In this document: piece by piece, positions 8,753 to 17,578 of the stretch | How positions within the stretch are numbered: position 1 is the first letter of the stretch | How the letters are laid out: the number at the start of each line of letters is the position of its first letter | NCBI GenBank assembly: GCA_902622825.1 | Contig: CACNRH010000005.1 | Span: forward strand, 1-48,110 | From: an uncultured Pelagibacteraceae bacterium | GTDB lineage: Bacteria; Pseudomonadota; Alphaproteobacteria; Pelagibacterales; Pelagibacteraceae | Direction: 5' to 3' | Length of the DNA stretch: 48,110 bases | Notes under the pieces: generated by a model | The model's database searches: none | Told to the model about the DNA's origin: nothing | What the model saw: only the letters and a program-made list of their open reading frames with translations | Position numbers and translations under genes: made by a program

Positions 8753-8902
8753 CGATAGTCTTATAATCCTTATTCATAAAAAATCTGTGTAAAACTTAAG
8801 TTACCCTCAGAACTTGATGTTTTTATGTTTGATTCACCTAAGTACAATACTACATAATGGAAATATTAATTTTAAATAACTAAATATAGTTAAGGTTGTA
8901 TT
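8753..8902. promoter_or_regulatory. Divergent control region before gcrA
   Basis: 150-base gap between the leftward ABC permease-argDF unit and rightward gcrA, which must hold both promoters. It contains one GATTC at 8831-8835, a GANTC site of the kind methylated by CcrM and read by GcrA. I cannot assign -35/-10 boxes with confidence. Confidence 0.35.
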
Positions 8903-9397
8903 ATGAGTTGGACGCCTGAAAAAGTCGAAAAATTGAGAGAACTTTGGGGAAAAGGTTACACCGCTAGTCAGATAGCTGAAAAATTAGGTGATACAACAAG
9001 AAACGCCGTAATTGGTAAGGCTCATAGATTAAATTTAGAGGCAAGAGCTCCATCAAAAAAATCCTCTTCGATTAGTTCTCCAACAAAATCCGTTAGAAGA
9101 CCAATTCAACAAATGACACGTAAACAAAAATTTCAATCTATACTGTTGGATAAAAATTTTGAGGCGGAAAAACCAAAGTCATTAGAGGAGTTGACTGAAG
9201 ATACATGCAAATGGCCCATTGGACATCCAAATGAAAAAAATTTTTATTTTTGTGGAAGAAAGCCGGAGGAAGATTTTCCATATTGCAAGTTACATGTTCT
9301 GTATGCTTTCCAACCTAAAGGCCAAAAAGAGGATGTTCTTGATAAGGAGGATGAAGTACCAGAATTTATCGAGAAAAAAGTTAAGTCTGCAGGTTAA
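8903..9397 (+). CDS. gcrA: GcrA cell cycle regulator
   Basis: Alphaproteobacterial transcription factor that binds sigma-70 and GANTC-methylated promoters to control cell-cycle genes. 164 residues. The N-terminal helix-turn-helix (about 1-46, SWTPEKVEKL ... ASQIAEKLG ... AVIGKAHRLNL) is near-canonical. A basic, Ser/Pro-rich linker follows. The C-terminal segment (CKWPIGHP, FYFCG, PYCKLH) is the conserved Cys/His patch of the family. One of the clearest markers that this is an alphaproteobacterium. Confidence 0.95.
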   Translation: MSWTPEKVEKLRELWGKGYTASQIAEKLGDTTRNAVIGKAHRLNLEARAPSKKSSSISSPTKSVRRPIQQMTRKQKFQSILLDKNFEAEKPKSLEELTEDTCKWPIGHPNEKNFYFCGRKPEEDFPYCKLHVLYAFQPKGQKEDVLDKEDEVPEFIEKKVKSAG

Positions 9398-9412
9398 CAA
9401 TTTTCTAACTAT

Positions 9413-9640
9413 ATGAATTTCATAAAAAAATACCTTAAGTGGTTAAGCACTTTTTTGGTCTTAACAGGTATTTTATTGACAAACTTAAATATGTATCCAA
9501 TAAATATAATGTTTCACGGAGCTGGCGTTGTAGGTTGGACTATTGCTGGTTTCTTATCAAAAGATAAGGCTATTCTTACAAACTTCGGATTACAAATTCC
9601 TTTATTTTTAATAGGGTTTTATCAAATTATATTTCATTAA
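9413..9640 (+). CDS. Small membrane protein of unknown function
   Basis: 75 residues with two or three hydrophobic segments (about 8-30, 32-50 and 55-74) and a lysine-rich N-terminus that should stay in the cytoplasm. It begins 15 bases after gcrA stops and may share its transcript. I do not recognise the family. Base composition resembles its neighbours, and the hydrophobic pattern makes a coding role likely. Confidence 0.7.
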   Translation: MNFIKKYLKWLSTFLVLTGILLTNLNMYPINIMFHGAGVVGWTIAGFLSKDKAILTNFGLQIPLFLIGFYQIIFH

Positions 9641-9648
9641 ATAACCCC

Positions 9649-9698
9649 GTGAAATTAAGCTGTGAAATTAAATTATATAAGATAATTTGTGAATTAAA
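9649..9698 (+). repeat. Three short direct repeats upstream of the PiT-like gene
   Basis: GTGAAATTAA occurs exactly at 9649-9658 and 9662-9671, and a variant, GTGAATTAAA, at 9689-9698. They lie in the 180-base gap before the PiT-like gene at 9821. They could be binding sites for a regulator, but A+T-rich sequence makes chance likenesses fairly likely. The rest of the gap (9699-9820) shows no structure I can name. Confidence 0.3.
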
Positions 9699-9820
9699 TA
9701 TTTAAAATTTGATTTTTGAAAAAAAATTTTTATAAAAGATCCAAGGCCCAAATAAAAAAAAAATAACTAAATTTTCCTAGTAGACAAACTTTTTTTGAAA
9801 GTTATAAAGAGTGTAAACCT

Positions 9821-10789
9821 ATGGATATAAATTTAGTATATACAATAATTGGTTTCGGTCTTGCTGGTTACAGTGTAATAGCAAATGACTCTATACAAAC
9901 TTTAGGGACGTTTATTGCATCTAAGAAAAAGTGGTTTGCTTGGTATATTCTAGCGGGATCAGCTTCATTAGTTATGATTTTTGCCCTAGCTTGGGGATGG
10001 TATAATTATGATGGAGATATTTCTTATGGCAGATTAACGAGAATTCCATATCAAGAAATTCAGTGGTACCACGCTGTTGCACCAGCTATTCTTTTACTAT
10101 TAACAAGAATTGGTATTCCAGTTTCGACTACTTTTTTAGTTCTGTCTGCATTTGCTTCAACAATTGTTTTGGAAAAAATGTTGGTAAAAAGTATTGTTGG
10201 CTACGGTATAGCAGCCACAGTTGCCTACATATGCTGGATTGTAGTTTCCAAATTTATCAATGAAAAACTCGATGAGGTAAAAGGAGATACATGGATTTCT
10301 TTTTGGCGTAATTCAGTTTGGGTAACGTCTGGGTGGTTATGGTGGGTTTGGTTATCTCACGACGTTGCTAACATTGCGGTATTTCTACCGAGGCAGTTGG
10401 ATCTAACATTGTTATTAATTGTTATGGCGTATTTTACAGCCTTACTATTTTATATCTTTTATATTCACGGAGGGCCAATTCAAAAAGTTGTGTTAGAAAA
10501 AACTGGAACTAGATACGCAAGATCAGCAACAATTATTAATGTAATCTATGCAGCAGTTTTGTACTATTTTAAAGAGTTAAATGATTTACCAATGTCAACA
10601 ACATGGGTCTTTGTAGGTTTATTGTGTGGAAGGGAGCTTGCTATTTCAACAATGAACAAAGAATATAAATTCAAATATGTATTCCCATTAATTGGTAAGG
10701 ATTTTGTAAAAATGTTTTTTGGTTTAAGTGTTTCAGTGGCAATAGTTTTAATGATTCACTATCTCATTATTCCTCGAGGACTATTTTAG
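9821..10789 (+). CDS. Multi-pass membrane protein, remote PiT-type permease relative
   Basis: 322 residues with about nine or ten hydrophobic segments. It keeps the skeleton of the inorganic phosphate transporter (PiT) family, whose two halves each carry a GxNDxAN-like and a PVSTT motif: VIANDSIQTLGT (19-30) and IPVSTTFLV (99-107) in the first half, then SHDVANIAVFLP (179-190) and LPMSTTWVFVG (256-266) in the second. Family-wide motifs are altered and the protein is shorter than typical PiT permeases (about 400-500 residues), so the substrate is uncertain. No partner gene is adjacent. The 3' end overlaps the convergent small gene by four bases. Confidence 0.7.
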   Translation: MDINLVYTIIGFGLAGYSVIANDSIQTLGTFIASKKKWFAWYILAGSASLVMIFALAWGWYNYDGDISYGRLTRIPYQEIQWYHAVAPAILLLLTRIGIPVSTTFLVLSAFASTIVLEKMLVKSIVGYGIAATVAYICWIVVSKFINEKLDEVKGDTWISFWRNSVWVTSGWLWWVWLSHDVANIAVFLPRQLDLTLLLIVMAYFTALLFYIFYIHGGPIQKVVLEKTGTRYARSATIINVIYAAVLYYFKELNDLPMSTTWVFVGLLCGRELAISTMNKEYKFKYVFPLIGKDFVKMFFGLSVSVAIVLMIHYLIIPRGLF

Positions 10790-11022
10790 TTATCTTTATT
10801 TTTATCTTGAATTTTATCGTATAAGTCTTTCAAATCTTTTTCGGACAAATCTTTTCTTTTTAATTCATCTAAAATATCTTCATCCTCTTGCTTGAGTTTC
10901 TCTTTTCTTTGTTCTTCTTTAACCTCACCTCTAGCGTCAAATCCTGCTTTAATAAATTTTGCTGATACAATAACGACAATTATTGCGATAATGCCCGCCA
11001 AAGATAAAAATAATAATGTCAT
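10786..11022 (-). CDS. Small membrane protein with charged coiled-coil tail
   Basis: 78 residues: one N-terminal membrane segment (about 3-25) followed by a highly charged Lys/Glu/Asp helical tail (30-78) that probably forms a coiled coil in the cytoplasm. No recognisable family. It overlaps the PiT-like gene tail to tail by four bases and stands 73 bases downstream of its own upstream neighbour region. Coding status is likely from length, amphipathic pattern and compact placement. Confidence 0.65.
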   Translation of the reverse strand: MTLLFLSLAGIIAIIVVIVSAKFIKAGFDARGEVKEEQRKEKLKQEDEDILDELKRKDLSEKDLKDLYDKIQDKNKDN

Positions 11023-11094
11023 ATTTAAATTATACCCGAAATTTTAAGAGGTTTAAAACTAGATTAGTAAGTATGTGAATTTGTAGCAGCGTAC

Positions 11095-12027
11095 CTAAAA
11101 CCAGGAAATATTTTTAGATTTGCAAATTTCTTGAACTTTTTTTGGATAGTCAGTGATAATTCCGTCAACTCCGTACTCGATCATCCTAATAATATCTTTT
11201 TCTCTATTTACTGTCCAAACACAAGTAGCCAGACCATGCTTATGCGCTAGTTCCACATTTTGTTTAGTAACATCACGGTAGAAAGCACTCCAAACATGGC
11301 CCTCTAATGATTTAATAATATTAGGTAGCAAAAACAATTCTTCCATTGGATAATTTTTAACCATCCATGGAGAGTTCTCATAAATATTTTTTTTAGTAAT
11401 TGAAAGACCTTGTTGTAAGGTTATAAATCCCCTTAAGATATTTGGGTTTTGATTTTTAAGAGCATATAAAATTCTCCAATCATAAGAAGTGATTAAAGTT
11501 CTATCCTCAAGTTTAAAATCTTTAATATCTTTAAGTATTAAGGAAACCATTTTTTCTGGATCTGGTGTTACGTTTTCTTGTATAGGAGTTGATTTGATTT
11601 CTAGATTTAAAAAAACATCTTTATAATTCTCTTGAGTAACTAATTTAAAAAAATCAGTTAATTTTGGAATTTTTTCACCTTTGGCAGATTTTTGATTTTT
11701 AAATCTTTTTGCATACTTTGTTTCAGGCTTTATACTCTCAATATTATACTTACTAATTTCCTCATAGGTTAATTCTACTAATTTCATACTTTTATCTGTG
11801 ATCCAATCTCCCGAAGCATCTTTAACTAAATCAGTATTTAATCTGTAATCATGAAATATTGTTGGAATATTATCTTTTGAAATTACAACGTCGAATTCTA
11901 CAGCTTTAATGCCAAGATCAAATGTATATTTAAAACCAGAGATAGAATTTTCAACAACATCGCCTCTAGCTCCACGATGTCCATAGATTCTAATGTAATT
12001 AGGTTTTGTTAAAAAAGAATTCTTCAA
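11095..12027 (-). CDS. ugpQ: Glycerophosphodiester phosphodiesterase
   Basis: Splits glycerophosphodiesters into an alcohol and glycerol-3-phosphate. 310 residues with the GDPD signatures [14 protein letters not shown] (catalytic His region), [17 protein letters not shown] (metal-binding Glu and Asp, second catalytic His) and the C-terminal VWTVN ... DGIITDYP. There is no signal peptide, so it acts in the cytosol on material imported by the neighbouring Ugp transporter. It overlaps ugpC by four bases and is the last gene of the operon. Confidence 0.93.
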   Translation of the reverse strand: MKNSFLTKPNYIRIYGHRGARGDVVENSISGFKYTFDLGIKAVEFDVVISKDNIPTIFHDYRLNTDLVKDASGDWITDKSMKLVELTYEEISKYNIESIKPETKYAKRFKNQKSAKGEKIPKLTDFFKLVTQENYKDVFLNLEIKSTPIQENVTPDPEKMVSLILKDIKDFKLEDRTLITSYDWRILYALKNQNPNILRGFITLQQGLSITKKNIYENSPWMVKNYPMEELFLLPNIIKSLEGHVWSAFYRDVTKQNVELAHKHGLATCVWTVNREKDIIRMIEYGVDGIITDYPKKVQEICKSKNISWF

Positions 12028-13079
12028 TTTATCCTTTGATCAGAGTTAGTATCAAATAAATGTAATTTTGTTTCATCAAAAGATAAGTTTATACTTTTTC
12101 CTTTTAAATTGTCGTTGATAACTCCTTGAATACTGGCAATCAATATTTCTTCACTCCCATCAAGTTTTCCATGAATTAAAGTGTCTGAACCAACAAGTTC
12201 AACCAATTCAACATTAAGCTTTATAGAACCATTATCGTCGATTTTAAAATCTTCAGGTCTAAGACCAACATTTACTTTTCCATTAAATTTCAGATTTGTT
12301 TTCAAAGATGATTTGTTTAAAAAAGTTACTATATTATTTTTGCATTCACCTTCCAATATATTCATAGCAGGACTTCCAATGAACTGTGCAGTAAATAAAG
12401 TTTTAGGTTTTGTATACACTTCTAGCGGCGTTCCTATATGCTCTACATTTCCTTCATTCATTACAATCATTCGATCAGCTAAAGTCATAGCTTCTACTTG
12501 ATCATGAGTTACAAATAATGAGGTAGTTTTCAATTGTGTTTGAAGTTTTTTAATTTCAAGTCGCATTTGAACTCTTAGTTTTGCATCCAGATTAGATAAA
12601 GGTTCATCGAATAAAAAGGCAACTGGATTTCTAACAATTGCCCTTCCCATCGCTACTCTTTGTCTTTGACCTCCAGAAAGTTGGTTAGGTTTTCTCTCTA
12701 GGTAATCTTGAATTTCTAAAATTTTTGCTGCATTTTGAACTCTTGAATTAATTTCGTCTTTAGGAACTTTAGCAATTTTTAATCCATAAGCCATATTATC
12801 AAATACTGACATATGAGGGTATAAAGCATAATTTTGAAAAACCATGGCAATATTTCTCTCCATAGGCTCGAGAGAATTAACTTTTTTGCCATCTATCAAA
12901 ATATTTCCTTCATTGGCATCCTCTAAGCCGGCTATCATTCTTAGGAGAGTTGATTTTCCGCATCCCGAAGGGCCGACTATGACAATCAATTCTCCATCTT
13001 TTATATCGATGCTTAAATCGTGAATTACTTTTGTGTCTCCAAAAGATTTTTTAAGATTTTGTAAACTAATATCAGTCAT
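12024..13079 (-). CDS. ugpC: ABC transporter ATP-binding protein for glycerol-3-phosphate (UgpC)
   Basis: Energises uptake of sn-glycerol-3-phosphate and glycerophosphodiesters. 351 residues in the MalK/UgpC class. Walker [10 protein letters not shown] (37-45), Q-loop in [14 protein letters not shown], signature LSGGQRQR and Walker [14 protein letters not shown] are intact. A C-terminal TOBE/OB regulatory region follows (about 235-345). The start overlaps the ugpE stop as TAATG. Assignment to Ugp rather than a sugar system rests on the ugpQ neighbour. Confidence 0.94.
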   Translation of the reverse strand: MTDISLQNLKKSFGDTKVIHDLSIDIKDGELIVIVGPSGCGKSTLLRMIAGLEDANEGNILIDGKKVNSLEPMERNIAMVFQNYALYPHMSVFDNMAYGLKIAKVPKDEINSRVQNAAKILEIQDYLERKPNQLSGGQRQRVAMGRAIVRNPVAFLFDEPLSNLDAKLRVQMRLEIKKLQTQLKTTSLFVTHDQVEAMTLADRMIVMNEGNVEHIGTPLEVYTKPKTLFTAQFIGSPAMNILEGECKNNIVTFLNKSSLKTNLKFNGKVNVGLRPEDFKIDDNGSIKLNVELVELVGSDTLIHGKLDGSEEILIASIQGVINDNLKGKSINLSFDETKLHLFDTNSDQRIN

Positions 13080-13939
13080 TACTTATCACTTTCTAAAAGT
13101 CCCTTAACAAAGAATTTTTGCATACTTATTATTATTATCACAGGGGGTAACATCGCTAAAATTGCGCTCGCAAATACAGTTGGCCAATGTGCATAATCAT
13201 CCCCTGCGGGAATCATAGAATCTACCGCCATTACTATGGTTTTCATGTTTGGGTCAGTTGTGAGTAACATAGGGTACAAGAACTGGTTCCAACCAAACAA
13301 AAACATTATTACAAATATTGCCGCAAGATTAGTTTTGCTTATTGGAATTAATATATCAAAAAAGAATCTCATTGGTTTACAACCGTCCATACGTGCTGCT
13401 TCTACCATCTCATCTGGAATTGTCATAAAAAACTGTCTGAAAAGAAATGTTGCAGTGGCTGATGCGATTAAAGGAAAAATTAGTCCTGCATAGCTATTAA
13501 GCAAACCTAGATTGGCAACTACCTCGTAGGTTGGATAAATTCTTACCTCAACTGGTAGCATTAAAGTTATGAATATTAACCAAAACGCTGTTTTTCTAAA
13601 TGGAAATCTGAAATAAACAAAAGCAAAAGCCGATAATAAAGAGATTATAATTTTCCCTATTGCAATTCCAAAAGCCATAATAGCCGAATTCATTAACATT
13701 CTAATTACTGGAACTTGACTAGCTCCTGCGTATCCCTCGGGTCCACCTTTAAATAGAGCGTTAGCATAGTTATCAATCAAATACGGACCTGGTAGCAGTG
13801 GCAGTGGAGGATAAATAATATCGTCTTGAGAAACTGTTGAACCAACAAAAGCAACCCAAACTGGAAAGAAAATAAGAATGACACCACAAATTAATCCTAA
13901 ATGAGTCATCCAGTAAGCTGTTTTCTTTTTCTCAACCAT
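13079..13939 (-). CDS. ugpE: Glycerol-3-phosphate ABC transporter permease (UgpE)
   Basis: 286-residue inner-membrane subunit with six predicted helices and the MalG-class cytoplasmic coupling motif [20 protein letters not shown], which docks on the ATPase. It pairs with UgpA. It overlaps both neighbours by one base (TAATG junctions), which supports coupled translation and equal subunit amounts. Confidence 0.93.
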   Translation of the reverse strand: MVEKKKTAYWMTHLGLICGVILIFFPVWVAFVGSTVSQDDIIYPPLPLLPGPYLIDNYANALFKGGPEGYAGASQVPVIRMLMNSAIMAFGIAIGKIIISLLSAFAFVYFRFPFRKTAFWLIFITLMLPVEVRIYPTYEVVANLGLLNSYAGLIFPLIASATATFLFRQFFMTIPDEMVEAARMDGCKPMRFFFDILIPISKTNLAAIFVIMFLFGWNQFLYPMLLTTDPNMKTIVMAVDSMIPAGDDYAHWPTVFASAILAMLPPVIIIISMQKFFVKGLLESDK

Positions 13940-14820
13940 TAGTAATGAACCTTTCTCTCAATATATTTGAATTGAATAACAGTAAGTATTCCAACTAGAA
14001 CTAATAAAATAACTGACTGAGCTGCACTTGAACCTAAATCCTGACTTACAAATCCATCGCTAAATACTTTATAAACTAATATAGTTGTAGATTGTTCTGG
14101 ACCACCGGATGTAATAGTATGAATAACACCAAATGTGTCAAAAAATGCGTAAACTATATTAACAACCAACAAGAAAAAAGTAATTGGTGACAGCAATGGT
14201 ATTACAACAGACATAAATCTTTTCCAAAAACTTGCCCCATCTATTGCTGCTGCCTCTAGAATACTTTTTGGTATAGCCTGTAGCCCTGCAAAAAAGAAAA
14301 GAAAATTGTAACTAATTCTTCCCCAAGCAGATGCAAGCACAACTAAAAACATTGCTTGATCACCATTTAAATTATGATTCCATTCATAACCTAAACCTTT
14401 TAGATACCATGAAACTAAACCTATATTTCCATTAAATAAGAATAACCATAAAACCCCTGCTATGGCAGGTGCTATGGCATATGGCCAAATTAAAAGTGTT
14501 TGGTAAACACCGGAACCTTTAATTAATCTGTCTGCTAGAGCAGCAAGGTATAATCCGATTAACATTGATGAAATCGTTACCGCTACTGAGAAAATTATTG
14601 TAGTTTTGAAACTTGCTAAGTAATAACTGTCGGATAATAAAAATCTAAAGTTATCTAATCCAACAAATTCTGTTTTTAGTCCAAAAGGATCTGGCAAAAA
14701 TAATGAGTTCCAAATTGCTTGTCCTGAGGGATAAAAGAAAAATACTGCTGAAATAATAAGCTGCGGAGTTACCAAAAGTAACGGAAGTTTCCAGCCTTTA
14801 AAAAAAACTCTTTTTTCCAT
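13939..14820 (-). CDS. ugpA: Glycerol-3-phosphate ABC transporter permease (UgpA)
   Basis: 293-residue inner-membrane subunit, six predicted helices, with the MalF-class coupling motif EAAAIDGASFWKRFMSVVIP. It starts 48 bases after ugpB with a strong hairpin in between and no clear Shine-Dalgarno sequence, so it is probably made in smaller amount than the binding protein. It overlaps ugpE by one base. Confidence 0.94.
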   Translation of the reverse strand: MEKRVFFKGWKLPLLLVTPQLIISAVFFFYPSGQAIWNSLFLPDPFGLKTEFVGLDNFRFLLSDSYYLASFKTTIIFSVAVTISSMLIGLYLAALADRLIKGSGVYQTLLIWPYAIAPAIAGVLWLFLFNGNIGLVSWYLKGLGYEWNHNLNGDQAMFLVVLASAWGRISYNFLFFFAGLQAIPKSILEAAAIDGASFWKRFMSVVIPLLSPITFFLLVVNIVYAFFDTFGVIHTITSGGPEQSTTILVYKVFSDGFVSQDLGSSAAQSVILLVLVGILTVIQFKYIERKVHY

Positions 14821-14832
14821 TTAATTAAAGAT

Positions 14833-14858
14833 TTACTAGGGGCGCTAGCCCCTAGTAA
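14833..14858 (-). terminator. Hairpin between ugpB and ugpA
   Basis: TTACTAGGGGC at 14833-14843 pairs perfectly with GCCCCTAGTAA at 14848-14858 around a four-base loop: an 11-bp stem ending 10 bases past the ugpB stop. No T-run follows in the direction of transcription, so it is better read as a 3'-end stabiliser or attenuator that leaves more ugpB than permease mRNA than as a full terminator. Confidence 0.8.
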
Positions 14859-14868
14859 TTAATACGAT

Positions 14869-16182
14869 TTATTTGTTTGCTCTTTCAAATCTTCTTAAAA
14901 GAACATTTCCTCTTCTTACAGCACTATCTAAAGCTACCTGTGCAGTTTTTTTACCGCTGTAAACTCCTTCCATCTCTTCATCGATAATTCCTCTTATCTG
15001 ATCAAAAGATCCAAGACGTAAGCCCTTAGAGTTTTGAGTAACTTTGTTTCTCATCATCTGTATTCCAGCTAAATCTGTCCCAGGATTTGTTTTGTAGAAA
15101 CCTGAACTTTTAGTTTTTTTAGCAGCAGCGGTTGTAACACCTAAATAACCAGTGTCTTGATGCCACTTAGCCTGAATGTCAGTTCTAGATAAGAATGCTA
15201 AAAATGCTGCTGTAGCTTTATTTTCTTCAGCAGATTTTCCAGACAATGCCCACAGAGATGAGCCACCAATAATTGTGTTTTGAGGTGCTTCTGTTCCACC
15301 ATAGTAAGGTAGATGTCTGATGCCAAACTCAAACTTAGCAGCTTTCTTTATTCCTGCATAACCTGCAGAAGACTCTGTCATTAACATACATTCTCCAGCT
15401 CTAAAGTTTTTACCTGCTTCGTTTCTTCTACCCATATAAGTGAATTTACCCTCTTGGGCCCACTTCCCTAAGGTTTGAATATGTTTAATATGCACCGGAC
15501 TATTAAAAGCTAGCTCAGTATCTAAACCGCCAAATCCATTAGCTTTAGTTGCAAATGGTATGTTGTGGTAAGCTGAGAAGTTTTCAAGATGAACCCAACT
15601 ATGCCAACAAGTACAGAATGGCATATCAATACCTTTTGCCTTTGCTGCATCAAGTGCGTTTCCAACCTTTTTCCATGTGCTTAAATCCATTTCTGGATCT
15701 AGACCTGCTTTTTTCATTAACTCTTTATTAACCCACAATACTGGCGTTGAAGAGTTGTAAGGCATAGATAGCATTTTGCCATCCGTAGTGGTGTAGTATC
15801 CACTTACTGCTGAAACAAATCCTTTAGGATTAAATTTTTGACCAGCGTCTTTCATAAGTTGGTACATAGGAACATATGCTCCTTTGGCTGCCATCAAACT
15901 AGCTGTACCTACCTCAAATACCATAAGAATGTTTGGATGTTGTCCAGCTCTGAATGCGGCTATTCCCGCGTTCAAAGTTTCTGAATAGTTACCCTTTCTT
16001 GTGTGAACTACTTCGTATTTATTTTGACTGGCATTAAACTTCTCGACTTGTTCATTTAGTAATTCACCTAAACGACCTCCAAAAGCATGCCACCACTGAA
16101 TTTGAACTTTTGCTTGTGCAATTGATCCGGAGAACATTGCAAAAACTGCTAAAGTACAAATAAATAGTTTTATTTTTTTCAT
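14869..16182 (-). CDS. ugpB: Glycerol-3-phosphate ABC transporter substrate-binding protein
   Basis: Periplasmic binding protein that captures glycerol-3-phosphate and its diesters. 437 residues, the usual UgpB length. A signal peptide (1-24, cleavage after AQA) precedes QIQWWHAFGGRLGE, the family's typical opening. NMAFEVGT-like and YNSSTPVLWVNKELMKKAGLDP segments are characteristic. A strong GGGGGA five to six bases before the ATG sets the start. First gene of the leftward ugpB-A-E-C-Q operon. Without a binding test, other glycerol-phosphate-like ligands are possible. Confidence 0.92.
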   Translation of the reverse strand: MKKIKLFICTLAVFAMFSGSIAQAKVQIQWWHAFGGRLGELLNEQVEKFNASQNKYEVVHTRKGNYSETLNAGIAAFRAGQHPNILMVFEVGTASLMAAKGAYVPMYQLMKDAGQKFNPKGFVSAVSGYYTTTDGKMLSMPYNSSTPVLWVNKELMKKAGLDPEMDLSTWKKVGNALDAAKAKGIDMPFCTCWHSWVHLENFSAYHNIPFATKANGFGGLDTELAFNSPVHIKHIQTLGKWAQEGKFTYMGRRNEAGKNFRAGECMLMTESSAGYAGIKKAAKFEFGIRHLPYYGGTEAPQNTIIGGSSLWALSGKSAEENKATAAFLAFLSRTDIQAKWHQDTGYLGVTTAAAKKTKSSGFYKTNPGTDLAGIQMMRNKVTQNSKGLRLGSFDQIRGIIDEEMEGVYSGKKTAQVALDSAVRRGNVLLRRFERANK

Positions 16183-16192
16183 TGCTTCCCCC

Positions 16193-16210
16193 TAGTTTTT
16201 AAAAAAACTA
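16193..16210. promoter_or_regulatory. Palindrome just upstream of ugpB
   Basis: TAGTTTTT and AAAAACTA form a perfect 8-base inverted repeat around AA, ending a few bases before the ugpB ribosome binding site. It could be an operator for the phosphorus-scavenging operon. I see no clear PHO-box repeats in the 89-base gap. Confidence 0.3.
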
Positions 16211-16271
16211 ACATAATTTATTTGCTGAGTCTGGACCTTTTTTTTTATTTTTTAAGATTCTACTTCAGGTT

Positions 16272-16616
16272 TTATTTTAATTTTCCAATAGTATTTAGTA
16301 AAATCACGCCTACAATAATTAAACCTATTCCGATTATTCCGTAAGAATTTGGAAATTGACTGTATTTATATGCTCCGTAAATCGTAACGCAAGTAATAGT
16401 TAAAGCCCCATATGTTGCATACGTAAAACCTATTGGAATTACTGTCATTGCTTTTGATAAGCAAAAAATACAAAATATAATTGAGATTATGCAAAAAATT
16501 GTTGGATTTAATTTTGAAAATCCAGCAGTGCTTTTCAAAAAACTATTTGAAAGTATTCCACTAAAAATAGCAAAAATTAAATATATGTAGCCTGAAAATA
16601 AACTGACACTTTTCAT
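16272..16616 (-). CDS. Small multidrug resistance (SMR)-like membrane protein
   Basis: 114 residues with four hydrophobic helices and clear resemblance to EmrE: YIYLIFAIFSG aligns with YIYLGGAILAE, IPIGFTYATYGA with IPTGIAYAIWSG, and the last helix matches. SMR pumps exchange protons for toxic cations or guanidinium across the inner membrane. The essential proton-coupling glutamate of helix 1 (Glu14 in EmrE) is glycine here (G20), and Trp63 is Tyr, so classical antiport is unlikely. It overlaps the upstream gene by four bases, so the two form one transcription unit. Confidence 0.78.
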   Translation of the reverse strand: MKSVSLFSGYIYLIFAIFSGILSNSFLKSTAGFSKLNPTIFCIISIIFCIFCLSKAMTVIPIGFTYATYGALTITCVTIYGAYKYSQFPNSYGIIGIGLIIVGVILLNTIGKLK

Positions 16617-17560
16617 TTTACTTTAGCGAACTGCCCCCCGTCTCTGTAGCGAAATAACCACTTTTCCATTTCTTGTTCTACATCTTTAGGCTTAATACCT
16701 AAGTCGCTAATTTTTAAAAAATTATTTGAAACTACATTATCTGCTTCAGATAGAATCTCACATTGATCTCTTGTTAAAACTGGGGGTATTGGTAATAAGC
16801 TAAGAATTGAGCTTTGTATTTTAGCTATCGGCATCGGAAGTGAAGTTATAAATCTTTTTTTTCCAATTTTTTGCATGATCGATTTAACCATTTCACCAAA
16901 ACTTATAATTTTGGGACCCCCTATCTCATATATTTTACCTTCATTGTTTTTTGTTTCAATGGCTTTCATAATTGCATCAGCAACATCGGTAACCATGATA
17001 GGTTGAAAATTATAATTAATACCAACTAATGGAATAATTGGGGAAAAACTTAATTTAGAAAATAAATTAGTAAAATTATCTTCGGGGCCGCAGACTACAC
17101 TTGGTCTTAAAATCACAGTATTTTTAAAGTTCATAAGAGATTTTTCTTCTCCTGAAAATTTAGATCTTTGATACGCAGATTTTGATTCTTTATTGGATCC
17201 TATAGCAGAAACTTGAATAAATTTTTTTACTTTATGTTTCGCACATAATTTTGAGACAATATCTGGGATATCTGAGTGAATTTTTGTAAATTTTTGTTTT
17301 CTTGTTTCGTATAATATTCCTATCAAGTTAATTACAACATCAGAATTTTTTATCGCATTTTCTATCTCTGAAAAATTATTTGTATTGAATTCTATAAACT
17401 CAATAGCACCAGGTGTGGTTTGGGTTTTAAGATAACCCTTTTGATAGGGTTTTCTGGTTGGTATGAAACATCTGTAGTTGTTTTTTGACAAATTTCGGAC
17501 AAGATATCTTCCTATAAAGCCACCACCACCAAGGATTGTTGCTATTGGGTAATTGTTCAT
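16613..17560 (-). CDS. NAD(P)-binding SDR-type protein, complex I NDUFA9-like
   Basis: 315 residues. Rossmann start with the nucleotide-binding glycines in ATILGGGGFIGRYLVRNL, then DVVINLIGILYETR and an atypical SDR core with SAIGSNKESKSAYQRSK, in which Tyr and Lys are kept. This matches the family that includes the NDUFA9 accessory subunit of complex I, common in alphaproteobacteria as a single protein. I chose the ATG at 17560; a TTG at 17599 would overlap the divergent RNase D-like gene. Only about 18 bases separate the two start codons. Confidence 0.85.
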   Translation of the reverse strand: MNNYPIATILGGGGFIGRYLVRNLSKNNYRCFIPTRKPYQKGYLKTQTTPGAIEFIEFNTNNFSEIENAIKNSDVVINLIGILYETRKQKFTKIHSDIPDIVSKLCAKHKVKKFIQVSAIGSNKESKSAYQRSKFSGEEKSLMNFKNTVILRPSVVCGPEDNFTNLFSKLSFSPIIPLVGINYNFQPIMVTDVADAIMKAIETKNNEGKIYEIGGPKIISFGEMVKSIMQKIGKKRFITSLPMPIAKIQSSILSLLPIPPVLTRDQCEILSEADNVVSNNFLKISDLGIKPKDVEQEMEKWLFRYRDGGQFAKVK

Positions 17561-17578
17561 GGTAATTAAGATAAGTAT

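Noticed and set aside
9641-9820. CRISPR-like repeat array
   Set aside because: Only three short repeats of about 10 bases with unequal spacing and no spacers of constant length.
12181-12501. 106-codon plus-strand frame
   Set aside because: Shadow of ugpC, which is complete on the other strand.
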